21,185 bases of DNA from a bacterium. Lineage in GTDB: Bacteria > Latescibacterota > Latescibacteria > Latescibacterales > Latescibacteraceae. Below, in pieces: positions 1 through 7,027 of the stretch. The translations under genes were made by a program, and so were the position numbers. The DNA lies in NCBI GenBank assembly GCA_021372535.1, contig JAJFUH010000158.1, positions 1-21,185 of the forward strand. Reading direction: 5' to 3'. Positions within the stretch are counted from its first letter, which is position 1; each line of letters begins with the position of its first letter. The notes beneath the pieces are model-generated. The model ran no database searches and had not been told where the DNA came from. It saw nothing but the letters and a program-made list of their open reading frames with translations.

Positions 1-2
1 AT

Positions 3-779
3 GTCGTTAAAATATTTCGCCGATCCGGCATTAAATCCTTCCTGCAGACTGACACACCGGAGTCACAGGTTTTTCGGGCGGTTGACGATGTGTCATTGGG
101 TATCGGGGAAGGCGAGGTCGTCGGACTTGTCGGAAGAACTGGATGCGGAAAATCTACGCTTGCAAGAATTGCCGTACGGTTGATCGCTCCTGACAGTGGA
201 GCGGTATTGTACGGGGGTGAGTCTGTCCATGAGCTGAAAAACGAGAAGTTGAGGAATTTCAGGCACCGGATAAGAATGCTGTTTCAGGACCCTTCGGCAT
301 CGCTGAACCCGCATATGACTGTTTTCCGCATCGTCGAGGAGCCGATCAAACTCTACACTTCGCTGGCAAAAATGGAACGGCGGATAATGGTGAGCGAGCT
401 TTTGAATGAGGTTAATCTGTACGGTTTTGAAAAAAAATATCCCCATGAGCTGAGCGGAGGGGAAAAAAGACGTGTTTCTCTTGCGCGCGGTCTCTCGATG
501 GATCCGAAACTTGTAATAGCTGATGAGGTTTCTTCGGGACTGGATTCATCAACCAAACAGCAGATAATGAATATACTCTCCCGAAGAAACGAAGAGAACA
601 GTATGGCGATTCTCCTTATTTCCCATGATCTCAGGCTTGTCCGTCAGTGGTGCCGTCGTATCGAAGTCATGGAAAGAGGTAAGATTGTTGAATCGCTTAT
701 GCCCGATCAAACATCGGGTAACAATGTTCATCATCCTTTTACACGTGAATTGCTGGATGCCATTCTTGAAATCGAATAG
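3..779 (+). CDS. Oligopeptide/dipeptide/nickel-type ABC transporter ATP-binding protein (5'-partial)
   Basis: This is the ATPase subunit of a peptide- or nickel-type (Opp/Dpp/Nik) ABC importer, acting on the cytoplasmic face of the membrane. The reading frame is open from the left edge, so the gene begins outside the window. A GTG at 90 lies inside the conserved RAVDDVSL stretch and is not the start. Counting from that GTG, Walker A is GRTGCGKST (15-23), the Q-loop is MLFQDPSASLNP (63-74), the signature is LSGGE (121-125), Walker B is LVIADE (141-146) and the switch histidine is H179. The HPFTRELLDAI end is the start of the oligo_HPY motif typical of this subfamily. The protein stops right after it, so it is a short form closer in size to NikE/DppF than to long OppF proteins. 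No permease or binding protein is visible, so the substrate is unknown. Confidence 0.9.
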   Translation, partial: VVKIFRRSGIKSFLQTDTPESQVFRAVDDVSLGIGEGEVVGLVGRTGCGKSTLARIAVRLIAPDSGAVLYGGESVHELKNEKLRNFRHRIRMLFQDPSASLNPHMTVFRIVEEPIKLYTSLAKMERRIMVSELLNEVNLYGFEKKYPHELSGGEKRRVSLARGLSMDPKLVIADEVSSGLDSSTKQQIMNILSRRNEENSMAILLISHDLRLVRQWCRRIEVMERGKIVESLMPDQTSGNNVHHPFTRELLDAILEIE

Positions 780-840
780 GAGCGTCGAACGTATACTGAA
801 CAATAAAGACAATAGTAATGTAATGATCCTGATAATATGG

Positions 841-846
841 GGAGGA
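841..846 (+). promoter_or_regulatory. Strong ribosome binding site
   Basis: GGAGGA lies 7 nt before the ATG at 854. It fixes the start of the first lipoprotein gene. Confidence 0.75.
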
Positions 847-853
847 GCAGATT

Positions 854-1360
854 ATGAGGCTGAAAAATTGCATGATGGCAGGCATCAGTATGGCATTTAT
901 TGGTATTTTATGCGTGGGGTGTGGTCCGAAGGGGCAAAATAACAATCCGCAGGCAAGCTCCGGGGTGAAATCGAATACTGTCGAATCGAGAGAGCAGCTT
1001 GTTGTAAACGGTGTCGTTGTATATGAGAATAACACGATTGTTCCGGACAGTCTCAAATGTACCGTAATGTATTTTGATTTCGCGACCAATAAAGACATTA
1101 CCATACCGATAAAAAACGGTACCTTTTTGCTTACGAATCTGGTGGATGAAAAATATAAACTTGAGGCTGTATCCGGGGTTGGAGGCTTGCGGGGATCCTG
1201 CATTTTTACGATCAGGAACGGCCATCTTGTCGGGAGTAAAAGCACCGATGATTTTGTGCGGGTGATTCTGGGTAAAGAAAAAGTCGAAGAGGCGCCCGTG
1301 CCCCCGGGTTTTTTTGAGGGTGATATTATTCCCGCCAAGGGAATTATCCGTGACAACTGA
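854..1360 (+). CDS. Putative lipoprotein, paralogue of the next gene
   Basis: This 168-residue exported protein is of unknown function. The N-terminus (MRLKNCMMAGISMAF...) is a short basic and hydrophobic signal ending at C23 in the context LCVGC. The -3 residue is Cys, so the lipobox is imperfect, but lipidation is likely. A low-complexity Gly/Asn/Ser linker follows, then a compact beta-rich domain (about residues 50-140) containing VVNGVVV, CTVMYFDF and NLVDEKYKLEAV. The order 'NG-V-V ... PDSL ... ITIPIKNGTF ... NLVDEKYKL' recalls carboxypeptidase-regulatory/transthyretin-like beta sandwiches, but that is only inference. The gene at 1450 is a clear paralogue with the same layout. A GGAGGA site supports the start. 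The gap from the ABC ATPase gene is 74 nt, so co-transcription is possible but not shown. Confidence 0.75.
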   Translation: MRLKNCMMAGISMAFIGILCVGCGPKGQNNNPQASSGVKSNTVESREQLVVNGVVVYENNTIVPDSLKCTVMYFDFATNKDITIPIKNGTFLLTNLVDEKYKLEAVSGVGGLRGSCIFTIRNGHLVGSKSTDDFVRVILGKEKVEEAPVPPGFFEGDIIPAKGIIRDN

Positions 1361-1449
1361 TAAAAAAGCCATGTCCGATTTTTAAGGATTGTGTGAGTCT
1401 CGTTGAATTATTCATGTAATGTATGTATTCGCTTGAATCGGGGTACAGA

Positions 1450-1965
1450 ATGAAAAAGCATGAATTCATCATCATGGATTTACTCATTCTTACGATCGTT
1501 TCTGCGGTTATAGGGTGTTCCGGGCTTCATAAGGGTGGACAATCGCTTAAATCAACAGGCGGAACGGTGACTCAGGAAACGGGCGCCGTTCAACGGGCTT
1601 TTATTAACGGTGTTGTATTATTAGGTTCAAAGATGCCCGTTCCTGACAGTCTCGAATGTACCGTGTCGTATTTTGATTTTTTCACAAGTAAGGGAATTAC
1701 CATTCCTGTCAAAGATGGGTTTTTTACCCTTAAAAATCTTGTTGATGAAAAATATGAACTGATAGCGGTCACAAAAATCGGTAATTTAAAAGGCTCGAGT
1801 TACGTTACGATTTCCAATGGCAGAGTTAAAGGCTGTAAAGATTCGTTGGATGTTACCAAAATTATCATGGGAATTCAGCGCCTTGAAGAAAATCCGATAC
1901 CCCTGGATTCGTTTAATGATGACTTTCCGAATAATCCCTTCGGGGGAATGATGGTTGACAATTAA
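1450..1965 (+). CDS. Putative lipoprotein, paralogue of the preceding gene
   Basis: This 171-residue predicted lipoprotein has unknown function. I chose the ATG at 1450 over the upstream in-frame ATG at 1423. From 1450 the protein opens with a standard signal (MKKHEF, a hydrophobic stretch, then VIGC with C23 as lipidated Cys), while the longer form would put nine extra residues before it and has no visible ribosome site. The mature domain matches the preceding gene almost segment for segment: INGVVL, PDSLECTVSYFDF, ITIPVKDGFFTLKNLVDEKY and LKGSSYVTISNG. The pair therefore arose by tandem duplication. The C-terminal tail (NPFGGMMVDN) differs from the neighbour's. No catalytic motif is visible. 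The downstream neighbour is an FHA-domain gene 61 nt away. Confidence 0.72.
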   Translation: MKKHEFIIMDLLILTIVSAVIGCSGLHKGGQSLKSTGGTVTQETGAVQRAFINGVVLLGSKMPVPDSLECTVSYFDFFTSKGITIPVKDGFFTLKNLVDEKYELIAVTKIGNLKGSSYVTISNGRVKGCKDSLDVTKIIMGIQRLEENPIPLDSFNDDFPNNPFGGMMVDN

Positions 1966-1989
1966 TAAAAAACAGCTCATATAATATCA

Positions 1990-2009
1990 TTAATATTGAT
2001 GTTATCTTA
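1990..2009 (+). promoter_or_regulatory. Upstream box shared by the two FHA-type genes (copy 1)
   Basis: The sequence TTAATATTGATGTTATCTTA ends 17 nt before the FHA gene at 2027. It matches 17 of 20 bases of the box at 2379-2398 ahead of the second FHA-type gene. The first part lies in an imperfect dyad. The region is AT-rich, so chance similarity is possible. Confidence 0.3.
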
Positions 2010-2026
2010 ATATATCGGAAATCCTG

Positions 2027-2329
2027 ATGATACCTACACTTGCCATTGTTCGGGGACCTTATAAAGGTTCCTTGAAAAAAATACGGAGGAATTCCTTTTC
2101 CATCGGCCGTGCAGATAATAATGATTTTGTGATTAAGGATATTCATGTGTCACGGTCTCATTGTGTCATCAAACTCCTGAGGGATGGTTCCTGTATGCTG
2201 GTTGATCAGAGCACAAGCGGGACAGTTGTCAACGGCCGGGAAATTAATCATGAAAAGGTGATTCTGGAAAATGAGTCAACCATTGGTATTGGCCCTGTAC
2301 TGCTGTCATTCACTTTGGAGCCTGAATAA
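2027..2329 (+). CDS. Stand-alone FHA-domain protein
   Basis: This 100-residue protein is essentially one forkhead-associated (FHA) domain, a module that binds phosphothreonine peptides. The key residues are present: G27-R28 in FSIGRADNNDF, the S42-R43-S44-H45 motif, and the SGT...NG loop at 64-70. The canonical Asn before GT is Ser here. There is no signal peptide or membrane segment, so it should be cytoplasmic. A weak CGGAA site precedes the ATG. No Ser/Thr kinase or phosphatase gene is in the window, so the phosphorylated partner is unknown. The next gene encodes a second, membrane-bound FHA-like protein. The pairing suggests both work at one membrane site, which is inference. Confidence 0.88.
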   Translation: MIPTLAIVRGPYKGSLKKIRRNSFSIGRADNNDFVIKDIHVSRSHCVIKLLRDGSCMLVDQSTSGTVVNGREINHEKVILENESTIGIGPVLLSFTLEPE

Positions 2330-2378
2330 ACGGTTGTTGAATCGCAGAAAAATAGACGGAGTAGAGAAATATATAATA

Positions 2379-2398
2379 TTAATATAAATATTATCTTA
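2379..2398 (+). promoter_or_regulatory. Upstream box shared by the two FHA-type genes (copy 2)
   Basis: The sequence TTAATATAAATATTATCTTA ends 48 nt before the ATG at 2447. It agrees with the box at 1990-2009 in 17 of 20 positions. A TTGACA hexamer follows at 2405-2410 but has no convincing -10 at the usual distance. Confidence 0.3.
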
Positions 2399-2446
2399 TG
2401 ACACTTGACAAATATTCGCTCATCCATAAAAGGGTAGAGAATAAAG

Positions 2447-3445
2447 ATGTATCTTGATGTGCAGCTCAGGACGGAATTAATCAGAAGTTATGATCTCGGT
2501 CAGATACAAGGGATAATCGGAAGCTATAAAAACGCCTCGGTCATTCTGGACGATGATGAAATATATCCGAAGCATGCCATTCTGTCGCAGGAATCCGGAA
2601 ATGTGATAATTACTCCTGTTTCGAGAAAAACGGAAGTATATGTAAATGCCAGACCCATTCACGATTCATATATACTCCGTGAAAACGATATTATCAATAT
2701 CGGCCTGTTTTCTCTGATTGTTCAGCCGGCAAAGCCATCAAGACATATATCACCGGTTCATAAACTAAAACCTCCCGTTTCCGAATCTGCTCTGAGAACC
2801 GCTGAACCCGAATCAGAGGAGATTCCGATAACATATTCAAAAGCGGAGCAACTTCTTTCATCCAAGAGTAAAAGTCCGGAACCTTATAAACACCCTGCGG
2901 AAGCTTCCATTGAACCTTTAAAAGCTCCCGATGTTACCGTTGAAACGGAAAAAATTGTTGAATATCAGCCGTTGACCCTCACGGAAAAGGACAAAGATAA
3001 AATATCGGGATTCTCTATCTTTGGCCGCCGTATATTGTCCAGAACGATTATAATCCTGAGTACTCTGATTGTAACGGTGGTTATTATCCTGTTTTTTGTC
3101 GGTAAATCCCGGTGGTTCGGTCCCGGTGATTCTTCCGGGGATATAAGCAAGATCAGGATTCTTGTCGAAAAAGGCGATTATGAGACTGCGGAAAAAATGT
3201 TGACAAACATTCCGGGCAAAGAAGGGCAGGAGCTTCTCAAGACTGTTAAAATGAATATCCGGGTTGAGCGTGCCATTGAAAATTCTCAAAAAGCTTTACA
3301 ATCCGATTCCTTGGCAGCACTTGATGAATCGATAAATGAATTGAGCGGCGTTATCAATGAATTGCGTGTTACCGGAATTGATCCTCTCGGTCAGAAAAAA
3401 TTGCGTAATCTCATGACCGAACTGGAAAAAAAGAAAACAAAGTGA
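2447..3445 (+). CDS. Membrane-anchored protein with a degenerate FHA-like domain
   Basis: This 332-residue protein probably straddles the inner membrane. Residues 1-95 have the FHA layout, with a glycine turn at G25, PKHAIL at 41-46, VYVNARPI at 64-71 and a closing NIGLFSLIV. The phosphothreonine-contacting Arg after the first Gly is Ser26, and the conserved Ser three residues before the His is Tyr40, so binding may be lost or altered. Residues 96-190 form a Pro/Ser/Glu/Lys-rich linker. One hydrophobic helix spans 200-219. The tail (230-332) is charged and helical, with a TPR-like stretch (ILVEKGDYETAEKML). The N-terminus lacks a signal, so the FHA part should be cytoplasmic and the tail periplasmic. 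FHA-linker-TM-tail designs occur in secretion and division scaffolds. Function here is unknown. Confidence 0.75.
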   Translation: MYLDVQLRTELIRSYDLGQIQGIIGSYKNASVILDDDEIYPKHAILSQESGNVIITPVSRKTEVYVNARPIHDSYILRENDIINIGLFSLIVQPAKPSRHISPVHKLKPPVSESALRTAEPESEEIPITYSKAEQLLSSKSKSPEPYKHPAEASIEPLKAPDVTVETEKIVEYQPLTLTEKDKDKISGFSIFGRRILSRTIIILSTLIVTVVIILFFVGKSRWFGPGDSSGDISKIRILVEKGDYETAEKMLTNIPGKEGQELLKTVKMNIRVERAIENSQKALQSDSLAALDESINELSGVINELRVTGIDPLGQKKLRNLMTELEKKKTK

Positions 3446-3567
3446 ATCGCGTACCATGATCACCCGGTCTATTCATATGATTCGATAGAATGCGGATATC
3501 GTCAGAACTTGAGGATTTGGAAGGTTTTATTATTAAGGATGAACCGGGGGTGTGTTTTAAACGACCG

Positions 3568-4623
3568 TCAATGTGAATTATTCTGTTCAATGATAAGAGT
3601 TTTTGCAGTTTCTGTCCATTGTTCACAGGGCGTGTTTACGAGTATTTTCCCGATGGTATATCCTGCCGCGGCCGGTGTCGGATAAAAACTGAATATTGCC
3701 TCTTTAGACCATCCCTCAGCAAAATTCACCTTATTTTTCGTTGCCACCACCTGAATCAGTTCAGATGAACGGTTCTGTTTTTCGTCGAGCATGGCTTTAA
3801 AAACAATCCCGCTGTCTGCTGAAGGGATTGTCGTTACTGTATTTGCAAAAATAAAGTTATCACTGTCGTAGTCGTTGGGAAACAGCATATGGACTTTATT
3901 ATCATAGCCATGAACATTGAAAATCGTGATATAACAGTCCTGGGTTGATTGAATCACGAATTTCATGGTTTCACCTGCTTTATATAGGGCTTTGTCCATG
4001 TCCAGCGTGACTGCGAACATGGGATCATGTTCGCCTTCCTGCTCCACCTTGCACCGCACGGTTACCCGGTATATATTCACGGGAAGACCACGAGAGTCTT
4101 TCATGTCAGTACTAATAATTTCTATCACCGGATCGCCATCTTCGTCGACGATTTTCCCACGGGATTTTATGTTCGTATACTTATCGAAAAGAACACGCTG
4201 CTCGTTCTGGTCGATTGTCGTATCAGATACCAGTATAATACCGGCTTCGAAAGCGACAGCTTTCATACGGGCTTCGTTGGTTGCTTTGTTAATCGCTTCT
4301 TCCCGGGAGAGATTAAGCTCCGCACACTCGGCACATGCAACTATCCATTCGCCATCGCGCCAGACATCGCCTTTCTTGACGATTTCGGATGTGTCCTGGG
4401 AAACGGATTTTTCAGGTTCCTGTTTTGGGAGGGAATCTTTATCGGATGTGGTTTCCACGGGGCGGGGTTCAACCATTTTTTGAGTATTACGGCCTGCATC
4501 GGATCGAATACTTTCTATTACCGATCTGTCAAGGGTCTTTTTATGAAACATGCAGGAAATGTGGGAGAAGGAACAGGCAATTAAAACGAGTATCAAAGTA
4601 TTGAGGTGGCGGGACAGCCGCAT
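3568..4623 (-). CDS. DUF4384-domain lipoprotein with FlgT/LPP20-like N-terminal half
   Basis: This is a 351-residue predicted lipoprotein. The chosen start gives a good signal (MRLSRHLNTLILVLIAC) with a textbook LIAC lipobox at C17. A Pro/Lys/Glu-rich linker runs to about residue 85. Residues 86-197 have the FlgT/LPP20-like pattern: an Ala-rich helix EEAINKATNEARMKAVAF, then SRGKIVDEDG and YRVTVRCKV. Residues 200-305 match DUF4384, with LYKAGETMKFVIQST, YITIFNVHGYDN and the hallmark LFPNDYDSDNF. DUF4384 is usually found in envelope proteins and often sits with LPP20 or CsgG-like lipoproteins, as here. An alternative start at 4764 overlaps the preceding stop codon as ATGA and has AAGGA upstream, but it would add 47 polar residues before the signal peptide. 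It is the last gene of the minus-strand lipoprotein operon. Confidence 0.8.
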   Translation of the reverse strand: MRLSRHLNTLILVLIACSFSHISCMFHKKTLDRSVIESIRSDAGRNTQKMVEPRPVETTSDKDSLPKQEPEKSVSQDTSEIVKKGDVWRDGEWIVACAECAELNLSREEAINKATNEARMKAVAFEAGIILVSDTTIDQNEQRVLFDKYTNIKSRGKIVDEDGDPVIEIISTDMKDSRGLPVNIYRVTVRCKVEQEGEHDPMFAVTLDMDKALYKAGETMKFVIQSTQDCYITIFNVHGYDNKVHMLFPNDYDSDNFIFANTVTTIPSADSGIVFKAMLDEKQNRSSELIQVVATKNKVNFAEGWSKEAIFSFYPTPAAAGYTIGKILVNTPCEQWTETAKTLIIEQNNSH

Positions 4624-4760
4624 TTTCACAAACCCTGGTGAGGAATCCGTGAATCTCTTGCTGCCGGAGGAACGCAGAACGGGATTTCGCGCTGATCCCT
4701 GAAAGGATAAATCCTCACATACGGGATTTTTCACAAGGTTTTTATCGGAACCCGTAAATA

Positions 4761-4907
4761 TCATTTATTCTTTTCCTTGTTTTTTTCGGATTCCTTGCGT
4801 ACGCGTTCAATCTCTTTGTATTTGTCTTTTGAACCGCATCCGGGAACAGTTATTGTAATGGCAGAAAGGCCTGATATGAGCACCCGAAATAATGTTCGTC
4901 GAATCAT
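4761..4907 (-). CDS. 48-residue mini-lipoprotein
   Basis: This small gene fits exactly between two larger lipoprotein genes of the same operon. The ATG at 4907 is preceded by AGAGGT (4914-4919), 18 nt after the stop of the upstream gene. The protein starts MIRRTLFRVLISGLSAITI and reaches a lipobox-like VPGC with C24. A mature part of only 25 residues follows, almost all charged (GSKDKYKEIERVRKESEKNK...), probably a short helix. This size and layout resemble small entericidin- or Lpp-like lipoproteins in form only; I see no homology. Its stop TGA overlaps an ATG at 4764 as ATGA, in frame with the DUF4384 gene. Its position, ribosome site and signal make it likely to be real; its function is unknown. 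Confidence 0.7.
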   Translation of the reverse strand: MIRRTLFRVLISGLSAITITVPGCGSKDKYKEIERVRKESEKNKEKNK

Positions 4908-4925
4908 ATATTTACCTCTAAAATC

Positions 4926-5714
4926 CTATTGTTCTTTTTTAATGGATGTTCTCACAAGTACATAAACTGTTCCCGTATTATTATTCTCCCAGAAGTCATA
5001 GAGTTCTGTTCTGGTAAGAATTTCACTGGTTTTGAAAACAGCATCACCGGTGATGGTTACTCCGTCGCCGTTTTCGATAAATTCTTTTTCCGAGTTGACT
5101 TGGACACCCATAACCTGTGCTATCGATCGACGGGCATTCTGTTCCGCTTCTCTGAGGGCACGAAGCGGATTAAACCAGGGTTGAGAGAAACCAAGCGCAT
5201 ATATATATCCGTTTTCCACGGGTAATGTTTCTATCCACTGGGGTTTTACCGTCTTAAGGGCGCTGGGGAATTTCCCGCCTGTTAGCGATCGGAAAGAAGG
5301 GTGGCTGATACCCATCGCTACCGATTTGATCCCGTTTTTGTTCTCACGGATGTCCAGAATACGTACCGAGGCGGAAATCCCCAGTATTCCTTCGGTATTT
5401 ATCAACGATTCATCAGTCTTTCTGGAGATACGCGGACCCCGGAAAGATCCCTGCGAAAATAATGTCGAATCGTTCAGTTCTATCCCCAGATACAGTGCAA
5501 GGCGCATTATACCGTTTTCGATGGCCCAGGTCGTTGACAGTGTTGAATCGTAGGTAGCAAGCGATAGACCGATTACAACTACCTCATCGGAACGCGGCGA
5601 GATGGTATCAATTATCGCCGCGTCCATGATTTTTGAGGTATGTGGTTTATTTCCGCATGTCCCGGCCACCAGTATCGTGAAGAACAAGGTAAATATGCAT
5701 ACAGCATTTTTCAT
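4926..5714 (-). CDS. LPP20-family-like lipoprotein (second of the operon)
   Basis: This 262-residue exported protein starts MKNAVCIFTLFF and is probably lipidated at C20 (VAGTC, an imperfect lipobox with Thr at -1). The second half (about 158-258) carries an LPP20-like domain: YIYALGFSQPWFNPLRALREAEQNARRSIA, followed by VQVNSE and the closing strand VYVLVRTSI. The first half (45-140) looks like a weak second copy (VVVIGLSLATYD ... AIENGIMRLALYL ... VAMGISHPSF), so the protein may be an internal duplication. LPP20 lipoproteins are envelope proteins of poorly known role. The ATG overlaps the stop of the upstream gene by one base (TAATG), which indicates translational coupling. No enzyme motif is seen. 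Confidence 0.75.
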   Translation of the reverse strand: MKNAVCIFTLFFTILVAGTCGNKPHTSKIMDAAIIDTISPRSDEVVVIGLSLATYDSTLSTTWAIENGIMRLALYLGIELNDSTLFSQGSFRGPRISRKTDESLINTEGILGISASVRILDIRENKNGIKSVAMGISHPSFRSLTGGKFPSALKTVKPQWIETLPVENGYIYALGFSQPWFNPLRALREAEQNARRSIAQVMGVQVNSEKEFIENGDGVTITGDAVFKTSEILTRTELYDFWENNNTGTVYVLVRTSIKKEQ

Positions 5715-6268
5715 TATTTATTGAGTTCTTGTATGCGCTTGTCGATTTCGGCATCGAGCTTCTTTTGTGCCTCTTCGTGCTGAATCTGAACTTTGAGCGC
5801 TTCACGTCTCACCTGGTCGGGGATTTTTGTCTTCATATCCTTGTAAAACTCTTCTTTGGGCATGATAATCGTAGCCCGTACCGAACCATCTTTACGGTAT
5901 CCGATTTCTTTCGGTGTTGCTCCGCGGAGAAAATTCTGTGTTACTATCTTGGCAACACGCATGAAATCCTGCTCGCTCAGGGCTACCTGCGCATCTTTCG
6001 AGCTTGCCGTTGTACCGCGCATGTATGTTTCGGATAGCGATTTTACTTCGGTTTCGATCTGTTGCGATATATCGATCAATGCATTGGCTTTCGCCTGTTC
6101 TATGGCGATATTTTCATCGAGATTCTTGGCGGAATATCCGATTCCTACATATGCGTCAGGATACTTTTCCAATACTACAACACGTTCTTCAACACCCGGT
6201 TTTGCCCCGCATGACCACATGTAAACCGAAAGAGCAAGAACCATACTCACAAGAACCAGTCGTTTCAT
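5714..6268 (-). CDS. LPP20-family lipoprotein (first gene of the operon)
   Basis: This is a 184-residue predicted outer-membrane lipoprotein. It has the signal MKRLVLVSMVLALSVYMWSC with C20 as the likely lipidated residue; Trp and Met at -2 and -3 make the lipobox unusual. Residues 38-148 fit the LPP20 fold: YVGIGYSAKNLDENIAIEQAKANALIDIS, a helical region, then YRKDGSVRATIIMP. The C-terminus (150-184) is a charged helix with coiled-coil character (EEAQKKLDAEIDKRIQEL). The gene has the strongest ribosome site in the window. It heads a compact four-gene run of lipoproteins on the minus strand, which suggests a jointly made envelope complex. Its promoter must lie in the AT-rich region to the right. 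Confidence 0.82.
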   Translation of the reverse strand: MKRLVLVSMVLALSVYMWSCGAKPGVEERVVVLEKYPDAYVGIGYSAKNLDENIAIEQAKANALIDISQQIETEVKSLSETYMRGTTASSKDAQVALSEQDFMRVAKIVTQNFLRGATPKEIGYRKDGSVRATIIMPKEEFYKDMKTKIPDQVRREALKVQIQHEEAQKKLDAEIDKRIQELNK

Positions 6269-6273
6269 GGTGA

Positions 6274-6284
6274 ACCTCCTCCTT
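6274..6284 (-). promoter_or_regulatory. Very strong ribosome binding site
   Basis: On the minus strand AAGGAGGAGGT lies 5 nt before the ATG at 6268. It sets the start of the lipoprotein operon and predicts high translation. Confidence 0.8.
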
Positions 6285-6454
6285 GTCTGGATTTATATTA
6301 TTTATGCTCACGACAACACATTGAATTTACGCTGCTTCATGGTGCCTGTCTTTCCGGCAGATTCCTTTCACAAGAAACAATCGTACGTTTACGTCAAACG
6401 GCAGTAAGTAGTTCTTTAATGTTCGCCTCCTCTGATTGCATGGCATTATTACAT

Positions 6455-6470
6455 GTATTATTGATAATAC
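6455..6470. promoter_or_regulatory. 16-bp palindrome, possible operator
   Basis: GTATTATTGATAATAC has two perfect 7-bp arms around a central TG. The length and symmetry fit a dimeric repressor site, but AT-rich sequence makes such palindromes fairly common. Confidence 0.3.
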
Positions 6471-6549
6471 TATACTAATATTGATGAAATATATCAACTG
6501 AGTATTTCACGCGCAATAACCATGTATCCGAATAATAAAATAGTATATA

Positions 6550-6562
6550 ATGATAGTATCAT
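6550..6562. promoter_or_regulatory. 13-bp palindrome, possible operator
   Basis: ATGATAGTATCAT has perfect 6-bp arms around one base. It lies in the divergent promoter region, and no regulator gene is nearby. Confidence 0.22.
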
Positions 6563-6980
6563 GCTTATGAAAAACATATTCATAAAATTATAAATTGCCA
6601 TATACCAGTATAAGATTCTGATTTGCAACCCTTTAATAGAACCTGGTCAGCATTTCTTGTGGCAATCTGATTGTTCATTATTTTTTCTGAAAATGATCAA
6701 TTATGACAGTATTTAACCTATAACGGCACATAAAAGCAAGGGAAAAAGTAGTAAAAATTGCATATACTACTCAAAAAACTTATTTTTTGCAGGAAAATAG
6801 TATATATATTAAAAAATATTCTGTTTTTTTATTGGTTCAATAAAGTTTTATATTATTAATAAGCAAATGACTTCCTTTTTCCCCACTTAATAAAGTTATA
6901 CATCATTCGTTATGTTGTGATGTGAATCACAGATATGATATGCTTTTTATAGATATCGTTGTTACAGCGTCTTTTTACCG

Positions 6981-7027
6981 GCGGATGTGTGATTGCACCG
7001 AATGCCCGGTGACCGCATAAAGGGCAT
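6981..7027 (+). promoter_or_regulatory. Possible structured 5' leader with pseudoknot
   Basis: A GC-rich island in an otherwise AT-rich leader ends 36 nt before the PEGA gene start. GCGG (6981-6984) can pair with CCGC (7013-7016). Inside it, CACCG (6996-7000) pairs with CGGTG (7007-7011). The hairpin loop AATGCC can then pair through ATGCC (7002-7006) with GGCAT (7023-7027), giving a pseudoknot. An alternative 6-bp hairpin ATGCCC/GGGCAT competes with it. I do not recognise it as a known riboswitch class. The pairing was read by eye and not by energy calculation. Confidence 0.35.

Noticed and set aside
1-183. 60-residue frame beginning with ATG at position 1
   Set aside because: It overlaps the ABC ATPase frame, which is open from base 3 and has the conserved RAVDDVSL and Walker A sequence. 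The product has no family features. I therefore saw no evidence of a frameshift either.
739-1372. Minus-strand frames of 154 and 205 codons
   Set aside because: They lie antisense to the first lipoprotein gene, which has a ribosome site, a signal and a paralogue next door.
3490-3576. 28-codon frame between the membrane FHA gene and the DUF4384 gene
   Set aside because: It has no ribosome site and no recognisable feature, and it overlaps the end of the convergent gene. Too weak to call.
3965-4604. Several + strand frames of 70-185 codons opposite the DUF4384 gene
   Set aside because: They are antisense shadows rich in Cys, Phe and Ser runs without motifs, while the minus strand carries recognisable domains.
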